From positions 35,114 to 99,113 of the forward strand of contig CAZSIT010000008.1 in assembly GCA_964607165.1 (NCBI GenBank): a DNA stretch of 64,000 bases. The letters run 5' to 3'. Positions 42,536-51,894 of the stretch are shown here, piece after piece; the first letter of the stretch is position 1; each line of letters starts with the position of its first letter. The translations under genes and the position numbers were made by a program. Source of the stretch: DSPP01 sp964607165. GTDB lineage: Bacteria > Zixibacteria > MSB-5A5 > DSPP01. The notes beneath the pieces were generated by a model. That model was not told the origin of the DNA. It worked only from the letters and a program-made list of their open reading frames with translations, and made no database searches.

Positions 42536-45500
42536 ATGAAAAAGGTCATTTCGGCTCTTTTACTTTTGCTGATTGGATTTTCCCTTCAAGCGGCGGAAGT
42601 CGTCGTTTTGCCCGCTTCCGGTGTGGCCGGGAAATCCGAGCCTCATGAAATTTTGGTTTCCGATTTCCGTTCACCGGCTCGCGGCACCGTCGTTTTCCGT
42701 TTTCCGGAAGGTTTTGATTTGCGCCCGGTTAAAAAAGTGAAAGCTTTCCTCGAGGATGGGTCGGCCGGCTTGTTCTCGGTTGAGAATTTTAAAGTTGAAG
42801 GTCAAAAAATCGAAATAAACTTCCAAAATTACTCAACCGCTTTCAGCCAAACCGTTTTGTTCGAGTTGGACAACGTTCTAAACTCAAGCAAAGCAGGAAA
42901 TTTTGAAATCAAAGCAATGTTTATTGATGCCAATCATTCCGTTGAGCTTTTTTCTTTTACCTCCGAACCCCTAATTCTTTTGCCATCCAAGGCCCACCAC
43001 GTTTCTATTTTGCCACCTAAGGTTGAAGCCCTCCGTGCCGGAGAATCAATAGACCTTCAGGCTGTTGCTCAAGACCAGTTTGGCAACCGGGTCGAAAACT
43101 TTCCTGTTCTATGGAGACTTTCCAGCGCCTCAACCGGTGACGGAAAATTTATAGGCAACCGTTTCTTTGCCACCCGCGTCGGACAGGTTGAAATTTTCGC
43201 CTATTCCGGAGAGCTTTCCAGTTCGCCCTTAACCCTGTCGGTCGTGGCCGGTTCCCTTGACCACTTTGACCTTACCGGGGTCCCCGATTCAACCACAGCC
43301 GGCGTTCCCTTTCCCGTTCCCGCCGGAAATATCACGGTTACGGCCAAGGACAACCTGGGTAATATCGTTACCATTTTTTCGGATACGGTTTTCTTTTTAT
43401 CCGAAGATTCTCGGGCGGTTTTTCCGGCTCCTTACGTTTTTACCACCGGAACGGGAAAAGACAACGGCACGCATACTTTTCCCGGCAGTCAGTTTATTCT
43501 GAAAACCGCCGGAAACAAAAGAATTTCAGTCTCTTCGGATGGAAAAACCGGCTCCTCAAATCCTGTTCGCGTTAAAGCTAATATCCTCGTTGATTTTCTA
43601 TTATTGGCAAATCCAGATATTGTCGCTGGAGTTCCCTTCGATGCCAATATCCAGGGCGGCGTCGATTTATACGGCAATCCTGCTTCCGGCACAGTTGTCA
43701 TCTCCGCCGCCTCCGGCGGCGGCCCTTCTCCCAATGGAATGACTTACCCTACTTTTAACCCAATAACGGTTGTTGCCGGCAGCGGCACCGCCAAGCAAAC
43801 CCTGGTCGCTACTATTCCAACCGTTCTGCGCGGCACGATTGGTGCAGTAAGCCGATTAAGCAACAATATAACCGTCCGCCCGGACGGTTTGGGTTCCTTT
43901 TTGCTGTCACCTTTGCCAGGCACTTTGACCGCCGGCGACAGCGTGGCAACTTTCACGGCGGAAGTAAAGGACCGTTTTGGAAACCGTAAAACAGACTTTC
44001 TGCAAAGCGTTTATTTTTCGAGCAGCGATTCAAGAGCCGTTCTGCAGTATTCGGCTTCAAATCCATACACTTTTGCTGCCGCCGATTCCGGCAGGCACAC
44101 CTTCCGGGGCAACTCGATTAAGTTTTTAACCAAAGGAACGCAAACCTTAACTTTCGGAATCGATACTCTACGTTCCCCGCCGGTTGCCTTCACAATCTTG
44201 CCCTCTTCTCCGAATTCCTTCTCGGTTTCAGCGCCCTCTACTATTGTGGCGGGAAATTCGTTTACTGTTTCGGTGCAGAATGCCGCTGATGCTTATGGAA
44301 ATCCAGTTTCTATGGCTGTTCAAATTGGCATGAAAAACAGCAATGGCATTGCCCCCTCCGGTGATGGGCCGGTTCTGCCCACGATTTCGGTCATCAATGG
44401 CTCCGGGCAGGGAACTGCCATTTTGCCCAAAGCCGAAAAAGTCGTTTTGGAAGGAACTTCCGGTGCTCTCCACTTTTCTTCCGACACGGTTTTAGTCACA
44501 CCGGCTGCCTTAGACCGTTTCGATTTTGTTCTGACTTCCCCGCAAATTTCCGGCGTACCGTTTTCCCCTCCCGCTTCCATCACTGCTCGCGACCGTTTTA
44601 GAAATTTGAAAGACAATTTCAACGCCTCTTCCGATTCGGTGGTAATCACCTCGCAACCGTCGGAGATTTTAGAAAACAACATCTTAAAAAGCGCCGGCGA
44701 TTTTGTTTCCGGCATAGCCGACCTGAACGCTTTCGGCACCACCTTCTTCGGTCCCGCCTTTGGCTATGTTTTCACCGCCACCAGCCAAAGCGGCAAGACC
44801 GGTCAATCCGGCTCGGTTGAGATTCGTTCGCTCACCGTAGATTCTTTATTCTTGTCAGCCAATAACCTAATCCGGGGGGAGGGCTTTTCAATTGCCTTTA
44901 GAGTTAGAAACCAAGCCCCTGTCGATTTTACTTTGAATTCGGTTAAGTTGCTGGCCGCCGGGGAGGAAATTTTCCTTGAAGTCCCCAATCTGCCGATGAC
45001 CATCGCATCTTCTCAAACCCAATCCCTTTCGTCCACCGGTTCCATTCCCCCCGATTTTCCATTGGGCAATTTTGCCGTTCGGCTGGAGCTGATTGGAAAA
45101 TATGCCGGTAATTTGTCAATAAAAACGCCGGTTTTGGATTCCATTTCCGTCGCCGATTCTATGTACCTGCGTCCCGTCGTCGGCAGCTTATACTACAAGC
45201 GCCTTTCCAAAGGCCGCATCTACCAACAGAAATTAGCCGTGGTCAATCAATCCAATTTTGATGTTGTTCTGGAGCCTGCCACCATCCTGGTCGCAATGGA
45301 AAGCTCCTCTTCCCATTCTATTCAAATTTCCGATTTTACTCTCCTACCTAAAAATGCCGAAGCCCAAATCCTGTTTAAGCCGGATAGCTTTCCACAAACC
45401 TTTCCTTCCGGTACGGCACAACTTTCTCTCTTGGTTTCCGGCCGCCGGGACGGAGTTAGCTTTTCCGATTCTTTTTCTGCTGGCGAAAACCTGATTTTGG

Positions 45501-47323
45501 AGAAACCCGCCAATATCTATTACGTCGGTGGAACCTTGCACCCTCTACTTGCCTTGTTGAAATCCCCCTTGCAATTCAAACTCGAAATCGCAAATAGTGG
45601 TGGAGGAGCTTTCTACGAGTTGGATACCTTGACCCGGCTTTTCTTCCTGCACCAAAACGATACCATAACTACGCAATTAGTTAGTATAGGGGGGGGGCCC
45701 TTAAATAGATTTGAATATAAGGTGGACGGCAATGATTTTTCAAAACCTTCTTCGGGCACAAGCTGGCAGCCAAAACTGAATCTTTCCGGCCAAGAGAATG
45801 AAGTGACCACGACGTTTGAACTTACCAATTTAGAACCGGTTTTATTTTTCGCCCAGCCCCAAATCGCCTTAGACACCTTGTGGGCGGCACCACGCGTCAA
45901 CAGCGACCAGGCTTTCCCCATCCATTTCAGTTTGTTCAATCCCTCCGCCGAAAGTCTGATTTCCACTAAAGTTGTTTTATGGGATGACGCTGGTGCACTC
46001 GATTCGTTGGTCGTTCCAGCTTTGGCTCCCAATCAAAGCCAAGAGCAAACGCTCGCCGTTCCGGCCGATTCTTTGCGCACCGGCTGGACGACCTATCGGT
46101 TGGAGGTTCGGCCGGGGAAAGGAAAACTCACTAATGCCACGGCCACTTTGAACGCTTCAGTTAACAGCATTACGGTTTCGCGCCAGCGCAAAGCCGTTTT
46201 GGAGCTGGAGCCGAAAATCGACTCTCCGCCATTTGCTCAAACCGGAATTCTTTTTGCCGGTCAAACGCTCACCCTCTCGGTAAATCTGGTCAATCAGGGC
46301 GAAGCGCCGGTCAGCTCCGGTCAAATCCGCTTGCGGGTAACCCCGCCCCTTTTGACTTTTCTTTCCGATTCGGAAACCACTATTACCCCCCATCAACCCA
46401 ACAGCTTCTATCTTCATGTGCAGGATGCGCTCGATTCGGTTCGGGTTGAAGCGGTCTGGTCGCAAGTTCCGCTCGATTCCAACAGCGGCCTGCCCGCCGC
46501 CTTGAGCCCGGATATCAATGTTTTGTCCTTCAAAATTCTAAGAAGTTTGGGCGCTCTCCAAGTCGGCGCAAGCGAAACTCCCAAACCTCTGCTCTTTTCA
46601 GGGCAGTCGGTCTCCCCCTTCAGCCTCAGCTTCACCAGCAACGACTTCACCGGCCTGCACACCTTTTTGCTTAAAAAAATAGCGGTGGAGGTGCAGGGCC
46701 CCGTTTCCGCCTTCGAAGAGGCCCGACTTTCTGACGGCAGCCGTGTTGACTCGGCAACCGTTGAGGGTAACCGCTTGGTTTTCAATTTCTCCCCGCCGAT
46801 CGCCATCGGGGCGGGGGCGGGTGGAAGCAAAAACTTTTCTTTTTCGGTTCGCCCCAAAGACCAAAATTCTTCATCATTAAGATTTTCCACCAAAGAGAAC
46901 CTGATTGAAGCCATAGATTCCATCCCGAACAGCCCGCCGGTTCCGGCCCTCCTGCTTGCCGCCAACGGCCAGCCGTTCAGTTTTAACTCTTCGGTTTTCA
47001 CCACCGCTTCCGGCTCCAGCCTGGCTACTTCTTTGATTACGTATCCCAATCCTTTTTCTCCCCCTTCGGAGAAGCTGCAAATTGCCTATCGGCTTTCGGC
47101 CGCTTCGGAAGTGGAAGTAAAAATTTACACTTTGACCGGCGAGCTGGTTATGGAAAAAACCTATTCTACTGGAATAGAAGGCGGCCGTGCCGGTGTCAAC
47201 CAAATTGAATGGGACGGCTGCAACGGAAAGGGGAGGGAAGTTCAAAACGGAGTCTATCTGGCCATCATTCGCTCCAAGGCTACCGGCGAAATAGTTAAAC
47301 AAAAACTGGCGGTGGTAAAATGA
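42536..47323 (+). CDS. 1,595-residue secreted Ig-repeat protein with FlgD-like C-terminal domain
   Basis: Signal peptide MKKVISALLLLLIGFSLQAA. The first half holds at least three related Ig-like units with the pattern TAGVPF...VTAKDNLGN...F.SEDSRAV...YTF...HTFPG (for example 240-345 and 450-555). The middle has CARDB/APHP-like beta domains. The C-terminal 90 residues (YPNPFSPPSEKLQIAYRLSA, YTLTGELV, GVYLAIIRSKATGE) are the FlgD-Ig/Por-sorting-like domain found on exported proteins of FCB bacteria. Likely a surface adhesin or structural protein. Overlaps the PorV-like gene by ATGA. Confidence 0.85.
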   Translation: MKKVISALLLLLIGFSLQAAEVVVLPASGVAGKSEPHEILVSDFRSPARGTVVFRFPEGFDLRPVKKVKAFLEDGSAGLFSVENFKVEGQKIEINFQNYSTAFSQTVLFELDNVLNSSKAGNFEIKAMFIDANHSVELFSFTSEPLILLPSKAHHVSILPPKVEALRAGESIDLQAVAQDQFGNRVENFPVLWRLSSASTGDGKFIGNRFFATRVGQVEIFAYSGELSSSPLTLSVVAGSLDHFDLTGVPDSTTAGVPFPVPAGNITVTAKDNLGNIVTIFSDTVFFLSEDSRAVFPAPYVFTTGTGKDNGTHTFPGSQFILKTAGNKRISVSSDGKTGSSNPVRVKANILVDFLLLANPDIVAGVPFDANIQGGVDLYGNPASGTVVISAASGGGPSPNGMTYPTFNPITVVAGSGTAKQTLVATIPTVLRGTIGAVSRLSNNITVRPDGLGSFLLSPLPGTLTAGDSVATFTAEVKDRFGNRKTDFLQSVYFSSSDSRAVLQYSASNPYTFAAADSGRHTFRGNSIKFLTKGTQTLTFGIDTLRSPPVAFTILPSSPNSFSVSAPSTIVAGNSFTVSVQNAADAYGNPVSMAVQIGMKNSNGIAPSGDGPVLPTISVINGSGQGTAILPKAEKVVLEGTSGALHFSSDTVLVTPAALDRFDFVLTSPQISGVPFSPPASITARDRFRNLKDNFNASSDSVVITSQPSEILENNILKSAGDFVSGIADLNAFGTTFFGPAFGYVFTATSQSGKTGQSGSVEIRSLTVDSLFLSANNLIRGEGFSIAFRVRNQAPVDFTLNSVKLLAAGEEIFLEVPNLPMTIASSQTQSLSSTGSIPPDFPLGNFAVRLELIGKYAGNLSIKTPVLDSISVADSMYLRPVVGSLYYKRLSKGRIYQQKLAVVNQSNFDVVLEPATILVAMESSSSHSIQISDFTLLPKNAEAQILFKPDSFPQTFPSGTAQLSLLVSGRRDGVSFSDSFSAGENLILEKPANIYYVGGTLHPLLALLKSPLQFKLEIANSGGGAFYELDTLTRLFFLHQNDTITTQLVSIGGGPLNRFEYKVDGNDFSKPSSGTSWQPKLNLSGQENEVTTTFELTNLEPVLFFAQPQIALDTLWAAPRVNSDQAFPIHFSLFNPSAESLISTKVVLWDDAGALDSLVVPALAPNQSQEQTLAVPADSLRTGWTTYRLEVRPGKGKLTNATATLNASVNSITVSRQRKAVLELEPKIDSPPFAQTGILFAGQTLTLSVNLVNQGEAPVSSGQIRLRVTPPLLTFLSDSETTITPHQPNSFYLHVQDALDSVRVEAVWSQVPLDSNSGLPAALSPDINVLSFKILRSLGALQVGASETPKPLLFSGQSVSPFSLSFTSNDFTGLHTFLLKKIAVEVQGPVSAFEEARLSDGSRVDSATVEGNRLVFNFSPPIAIGAGAGGSKNFSFSVRPKDQNSSSLRFSTKENLIEAIDSIPNSPPVPALLLAANGQPFSFNSSVFTTASGSSLATSLITYPNPFSPPSEKLQIAYRLSAASEVEVKIYTLTGELVMEKTYSTGIEGGRAGVNQIEWDGCNGKGREVQNGVYLAIIRSKATGEIVKQKLAVVK

Positions 47324-49122
47324 AACAACTTTCGTTCGCCATATTGTTGGTCTTTTTGAACGCCGGCTTGCTTGTGGCCGACCAAGCCACATCCGGTCTT
47401 TCTTCCTTCTTTCTTTTGGGCGCCGGCGCCCGCGCCGTGGGAATGGGGGGGAGTTTCGTTTCGGTTGCCAATGATGCCTCCGCCGTTTTCTGGAACCCCG
47501 CCGGTTTGCCCCGACTTTCTTACCCGGAGCTTACCTTCGCCCATGTTACGCTGCCGGAAGGAAGTGAATATGATTTCGGCGGAATCGCCTACCCGACCTT
47601 GAAAGCCGGCTCCTTCTCGGCCGGATTTTTGCGCATCGGCACGGATGGAATTTTCTCCCGCGACAACCGCGCTTCAGACCTGGGAGAAGTTTCTTTCTCT
47701 CAAAGTGAATTTCTTTTGGGTTACGGATATCCTCTGTTCAGGTTCTTGAAATTAGGTGCATCGGCTAAGTTGTATAACCAATCCCTGGCCGGCTTTTCCG
47801 CCACCGCAGTGGGAACTGATGTCGGAGTTATTCTTTCTCCGGTAGAAAATTTGTCTTTCGGTTTAAATGTGCAGGATATTGTTTCCTCCGATTTGACTTT
47901 AAAAAACAGCAAGGAATCGATTCCGCGCAATTTCAAAGCCGGGGTCTCCCATCTACTGCCGTTTGCCAATGGAGATTGGAGTATCCTGGCCGCTTTTGAT
48001 GTCGATAAATCGGAAAACACACCGATGGAGTTCCACGCCGGAGGAGAGCTCTCTTATCTCGGTTATTTTTTCCTGCGCGGCGGTTACGATCGTAAAGCCG
48101 CCACTTTTGGCGGCGGGCTGGCCTACCATCGGGTCGGGCTGGATTACGCTTTCAAATCTTCGCCCCAGGAACTTTCCGCCAGCCACCGGGTCGCTTTCAC
48201 TTTCCGCTTTGGAAGCTCCACCGCCGACCGCGAAAGAAAGGCGCGCGAAGAAAAAGAACAAATTGAAAGGGAAAACTACCTGCGCTTGAATCGTGCCCGC
48301 CTGGATGAATATCGGGGTAAGGGAGAGAATTTTATCTCTTCCGGGCAAAAAGATTCGGCCTTGGCGTACTACCGGCTGGCTTTGGGTATTGATCCGGAAA
48401 ATGAAGATTTGAAAAACGAGGTTGGCCGCTTGGATGCTTTAGTCAAAGAAGAGAAAGAAGTTAAAGAGAAAGTGTTGGAAACGGCTCGGGTGCGCAGCCA
48501 AGCGTTAGAGTCTGCGCAACGGGATTACGTTTCGGGCCGTTACAAATCTGCTCTAAATATACTCGAAAGCGGAAAAAACTCCGGCGATTTGGAATTCGTT
48601 GAATTAAGCGGCAAAATCAAAGGCTCCCTGGACTCGGCTAAACAGGCAGTTGACTCTATGGGCTGGGCAGCCTTCCGCAAGAAAGAATTCGACCAAGCCT
48701 TGGTGGCTTGGAAGAAATTGTCCGAACTGGATTCGCAGGATTCTTTGGCATCCAATCGCTTCGATTTGGTTGCCCGGGAGATTAAAGCCGATGACCTGTT
48801 CAAGCAGGGCATTTCCAACTACGAATCGGGCCGGTTGATGGCGGCCGAGGAGAATTTCAAAAAAGTTTTGGAACGGCGCCCTTCCGACCCGGTCGCTGCG
48901 AGCTATTTGCAGAAAATTCATGCCGCCACGGCCCAAAAAACTACTCTGGAAGATTTAAAAAAAGACCCCCAGGCTTGGCGGCTATACAATCAGGGACGCG
49001 CCGCCTACACTACCGGTGATTACCAGAAAGCATTGGCGTTCTGGCAGGAGTTAGCTTTGCGTTATCCGAATAACGAGGCGCTTTTGCGCAACATTGCCGA
49101 AGCGAAAAAGAGGTTGAAATGA
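47320..49122 (+). CDS. PorV/PorQ-like outer-membrane barrel fused to TPR region
   Basis: 600 residues. Signal peptide, then about 280 residues of the PorV/UPF0164 type (GAGARAVGMGGSFVSVANDA, VFWNPAGLPRL, FGLNVQDIV). A charged coiled coil (DRERKAREEKEQIERENYLR) leads to TPRs up to the end (WRLYNQGRAAYTTGDYQKAL). PorV in type IX secretion handles cargo carrying the sorting domain, and the gene upstream carries such a domain; a PorV-TPR fusion suggests the barrel also gathers periplasmic partners. Confidence 0.85.
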   Translation: MKQLSFAILLVFLNAGLLVADQATSGLSSFFLLGAGARAVGMGGSFVSVANDASAVFWNPAGLPRLSYPELTFAHVTLPEGSEYDFGGIAYPTLKAGSFSAGFLRIGTDGIFSRDNRASDLGEVSFSQSEFLLGYGYPLFRFLKLGASAKLYNQSLAGFSATAVGTDVGVILSPVENLSFGLNVQDIVSSDLTLKNSKESIPRNFKAGVSHLLPFANGDWSILAAFDVDKSENTPMEFHAGGELSYLGYFFLRGGYDRKAATFGGGLAYHRVGLDYAFKSSPQELSASHRVAFTFRFGSSTADRERKAREEKEQIERENYLRLNRARLDEYRGKGENFISSGQKDSALAYYRLALGIDPENEDLKNEVGRLDALVKEEKEVKEKVLETARVRSQALESAQRDYVSGRYKSALNILESGKNSGDLEFVELSGKIKGSLDSAKQAVDSMGWAAFRKKEFDQALVAWKKLSELDSQDSLASNRFDLVAREIKADDLFKQGISNYESGRLMAAEENFKKVLERRPSDPVAASYLQKIHAATAQKTTLEDLKKDPQAWRLYNQGRAAYTTGDYQKALAFWQELALRYPNNEALLRNIAEAKKRLK

Positions 49123-51206
49123 GTCGTTTGTTAAAAGAAAGCACCGCCTTCTTCAAGGCTAAAAGTGAAGAGCTGGAGCCGATGCGCCGGTTTTTGCTTT
49201 CAGCCATCTGGGAGCTGGGCCTGCCTGCCAAAGAACAGAGCGCTTTGTGGCTGGCGGCGGAAGAGGCGGCTACCAACGTAATCCGCCATGCCTATTTGTA
49301 CGGTGAGGGAACTATTCGTATGACGGTCCGCTTTTCCAAAGAATTCGTCGAACTTTCTTTCTTCGATGAAGGCCGCCGCCTGGATATCAAAGAAGGGGAG
49401 CGGCTTAACTTGTCGCGGCTCGTTGAAACCGGTCGTAAGGGCGGTTTGGGGCTTTATCTCATCGAAAAAATAATGGACGAGGTCGGCTATCTGCGCCGCG
49501 GGGAGGAAAATGAATTCCGTATGCGCAAGTATTTAAAAGCTCCTGCTTTTCCTTCGGTCGGGCGTTTTTCCTTGCGCACCAAGGTTTCCATTTTAGGCAC
49601 GGTTGTTTTGCTGGGCTTGTTGGTTGGAACCTATTGGGTTGCCGGACGAAAAATTACTGAAAACGCCGTTTCCAACTTCGACCAGAATTTGCAAAACTTA
49701 GGCGGGACTTTGGCTGCTTCCGCTGCCGACCCGCTTTTCAACCGGGATGATTTGAACCTGTTCGCCCTCGCCACCAAAACCAAGGAAACTCATCCCGAAC
49801 TTTCATTTCTGGTAATCACCGATCAACAAGGAAAAATTTGGGCTGAACCGTTTGGACGGTTAGATTCTTTATCCAGCTATCAACCTCCCGATCGAATATC
49901 CAGCGTCGCCGGCCGGCCCCAGCGGGTTGATGTCTCTGAATTTGCAAGTCAGACCAAATTGGCCGACGCCGGCTCGGCTGGAGAAGCCTTTTATTATATG
50001 ATGCAAAAGGTTTATTCCGGGAACCGGTTTTTGGGAACAGTTCATCTGGCGGTCCCGGCGGCAATTCTGGAAAAAGAAATCCTGCGCGGCAAAAACTTTC
50101 TTTTGAAAGCCTGCTTCACCATCCTGGTTATTGGCTTGATTGGAATCTGGGTGGTTGGAGCTTATTTGAGCCGTCCCTTTGAAAAGCTTAGCGAGGGATT
50201 ACGCCGGGTTAAAGAGGGGGAGCCCAGCGTGCCGGTTTACAGCAGCGATGAATTTGGCCAGATTGCCCGCGCCGTAAACGAAATTACCGCCGGTTTCAAA
50301 AAATCCCAAAAAGAACTGCTGGAGCAAGAAAAGATGAAGCATGAATTGGAGCTGGCGCAGGAAGTGCAGCAGGCGCTCCTGCCGGCCGAGTTTCCCCAAA
50401 TTGAAGGGATGGAGGTGGCCGCCTGGTATCAGGCCGCCCGTGAAATCGGCGGCGATTTTTATGATTTCTTTGCCGTTGGCCCGGATTTGTTGGGCATTGC
50501 CGTCGCCGATGTTTCCGGCAAGGGAGTGCCCGGCGCTCTGGGAATGGCGATGGTGCGCACCGCCTTGCGTTTAGAGGCCAAGGGGCAAACAACTCCTGCC
50601 GAAATTTTGTGCCGTGTGAACCGGCTGGCGGTAGAGGGCATTCACAAAAATATGTTCGTAACCATTTTCTTGGCCCTTTTTGATACGAAATTACGCAAGC
50701 TTTCTTTCTCCTCCGCCGGCCATATGCCAATGGTTTTTTATCGGGCAAAAACAAAAAAAGCGGAGTTGTTCAATCCTGCCGGTTTGCCGATGGGCCTGGT
50801 TTTGCCGGATGGTTCAACTTTCGAAGAGAAAATAGAAAAGCAGGAACTCGGCCTGGAAAAAGGGGACTTCTTTGTTCTTTTCACCGATGGCATCGTTGAG
50901 GCTGCTGATTCAGAGAATAGACGCTTCGGGGTGAATCGATTGGTCGAATTGATTGAAACTTCGGCGGAACTTTCTGCTTCTGGTCTGGTTGACCGGATCA
51001 AATCCGAAGTCGCCCGCTTTACCGGTGACGGAAATTGGGCCGATGATATGACCGTGGTGGTTATCAAAGATAAAATCACGCTGACAGCCCAGGAGGCCTC
51101 AATGGCCTCCGAAAATGGGGAAAAGGGGCTTGACAGCAGGCCTTTTTTAGCCGAGAATAAGAAGGAGGACCTGGAATATTCTCTGGAAGGGCCGGACGAA
51201 CTCTGA
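49119..51206 (+). CDS. fused RsbW-like ATPase / membrane HAMP / SpoIIE-type PP2C phosphatase
   Basis: 695 residues. 1-140: HATPase anti-sigma kinase with N box EEAATNVIRHAY (about 47-58) and G box GGLGLYLIEKI. About 155-175 and 325-345: two membrane helices around a sensor domain. HAMP-like region 345-400, coiled coil, then PP2C/SpoIIE phosphatase with metal-binding Asp in REIGGDFYDFF, VADVSGKGVPGAL, LFTDGIVEA and NWADDMTVV. Both enzymatic halves look intact. Partner switching normally splits these into RsbW and RsbU; here one membrane sensor carries both. Overlaps both neighbours. Confidence 0.9.
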   Translation: MSRLLKESTAFFKAKSEELEPMRRFLLSAIWELGLPAKEQSALWLAAEEAATNVIRHAYLYGEGTIRMTVRFSKEFVELSFFDEGRRLDIKEGERLNLSRLVETGRKGGLGLYLIEKIMDEVGYLRRGEENEFRMRKYLKAPAFPSVGRFSLRTKVSILGTVVLLGLLVGTYWVAGRKITENAVSNFDQNLQNLGGTLAASAADPLFNRDDLNLFALATKTKETHPELSFLVITDQQGKIWAEPFGRLDSLSSYQPPDRISSVAGRPQRVDVSEFASQTKLADAGSAGEAFYYMMQKVYSGNRFLGTVHLAVPAAILEKEILRGKNFLLKACFTILVIGLIGIWVVGAYLSRPFEKLSEGLRRVKEGEPSVPVYSSDEFGQIARAVNEITAGFKKSQKELLEQEKMKHELELAQEVQQALLPAEFPQIEGMEVAAWYQAAREIGGDFYDFFAVGPDLLGIAVADVSGKGVPGALGMAMVRTALRLEAKGQTTPAEILCRVNRLAVEGIHKNMFVTIFLALFDTKLRKLSFSSAGHMPMVFYRAKTKKAELFNPAGLPMGLVLPDGSTFEEKIEKQELGLEKGDFFVLFTDGIVEAADSENRRFGVNRLVELIETSAELSASGLVDRIKSEVARFTGDGNWADDMTVVVIKDKITLTAQEASMASENGEKGLDSRPFLAENKKEDLEYSLEGPDEL

Positions 51207-51859
51207 TGCGGGAAATTAAAATATCCTTAGACCACAATAACGGGGATAACCTGTCCATTTTGCGGGTGGACGGCGTCGTCGATACGATGACCGCTGCCGA
51301 GCTGGAAAAGGTGATGAACTCGCTTATTTCCCAAAAGCGCTACCGCATCGTGGTTGATTTGGGCGGCGTCGATTATATCTCCTCGGCCGGCTGGGGAATA
51401 TTCGTATCCAACATCCGCGAGGTGCGCGCCAATAAAGGGGACATCAAGCTGGTCCGCATGGTTCCCGGCGTCTATGAGGTTTTCGAACTTCTGGAGTTTG
51501 ATTCCATTCTGCGCTCTTTTGATTCTCTGGAAAAAGCCAAAGAAGATTTTGGGATGGCGGCAGGAACGGGATTAAAACCTGGTTCTAACCCGTCGGTTTT
51601 CGCCCGTGAAAAAAGAATCCAAACGGAACCGTCGCCCCCGGTTTCTAAAACCGTCGGGCTGGAAGAGACCCTTATGGCGCTAATTTCCGAAGACCCTTTT
51701 TACTCCATCGGCGAACTGAAAGCTGAACTATCCCGCCGGGGCTACAACGTTAGTTTTTGGGGTCTGGTTCGGCTGCTCTGGGCCAAAAAGCTGTTTTCCG
51801 CCAAAAGCCGCTTTCGCTTTGCGCGCTCGGCCGCCCGCCGCGGGCTGCGTTTCTCTTAA
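51206..51859 (+). CDS. STAS anti-anti-sigma-type protein with C-terminal winged-helix-like region
   Basis: 217 residues. STAS domain 1-115 with phosphorylation motif DYISSAGWGIF and the GDIKLVRMVPGVYEVFELLE segment. Residues 150-217 (ETLMALISEDPFYSIGELKA, GYNVSFWGLVRLLWAKKLF) look like a winged helix, absent in RsbV/SpoIIAA. Start overlaps the phosphatase stop (TGATG). The expected role is dephosphorylation by the upstream phosphatase, then binding to the ATPase domain; the second domain may bind DNA or RNA directly. No sigma factor in the window. Confidence 0.82.
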   Translation: MREIKISLDHNNGDNLSILRVDGVVDTMTAAELEKVMNSLISQKRYRIVVDLGGVDYISSAGWGIFVSNIREVRANKGDIKLVRMVPGVYEVFELLEFDSILRSFDSLEKAKEDFGMAAGTGLKPGSNPSVFAREKRIQTEPSPPVSKTVGLEETLMALISEDPFYSIGELKAELSRRGYNVSFWGLVRLLWAKKLFSAKSRFRFARSAARRGLRFS

Positions 51860-51894
51860 ATCTCAAGAATAGCTTCCTTTTAGCCGATACTTCT

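Noticed and set aside
46414..47049. 211-codon open frame opposite the Ig protein
   Set aside because: Mirror of the coding strand of a gene with signal peptide and C-terminal domain in the other direction.
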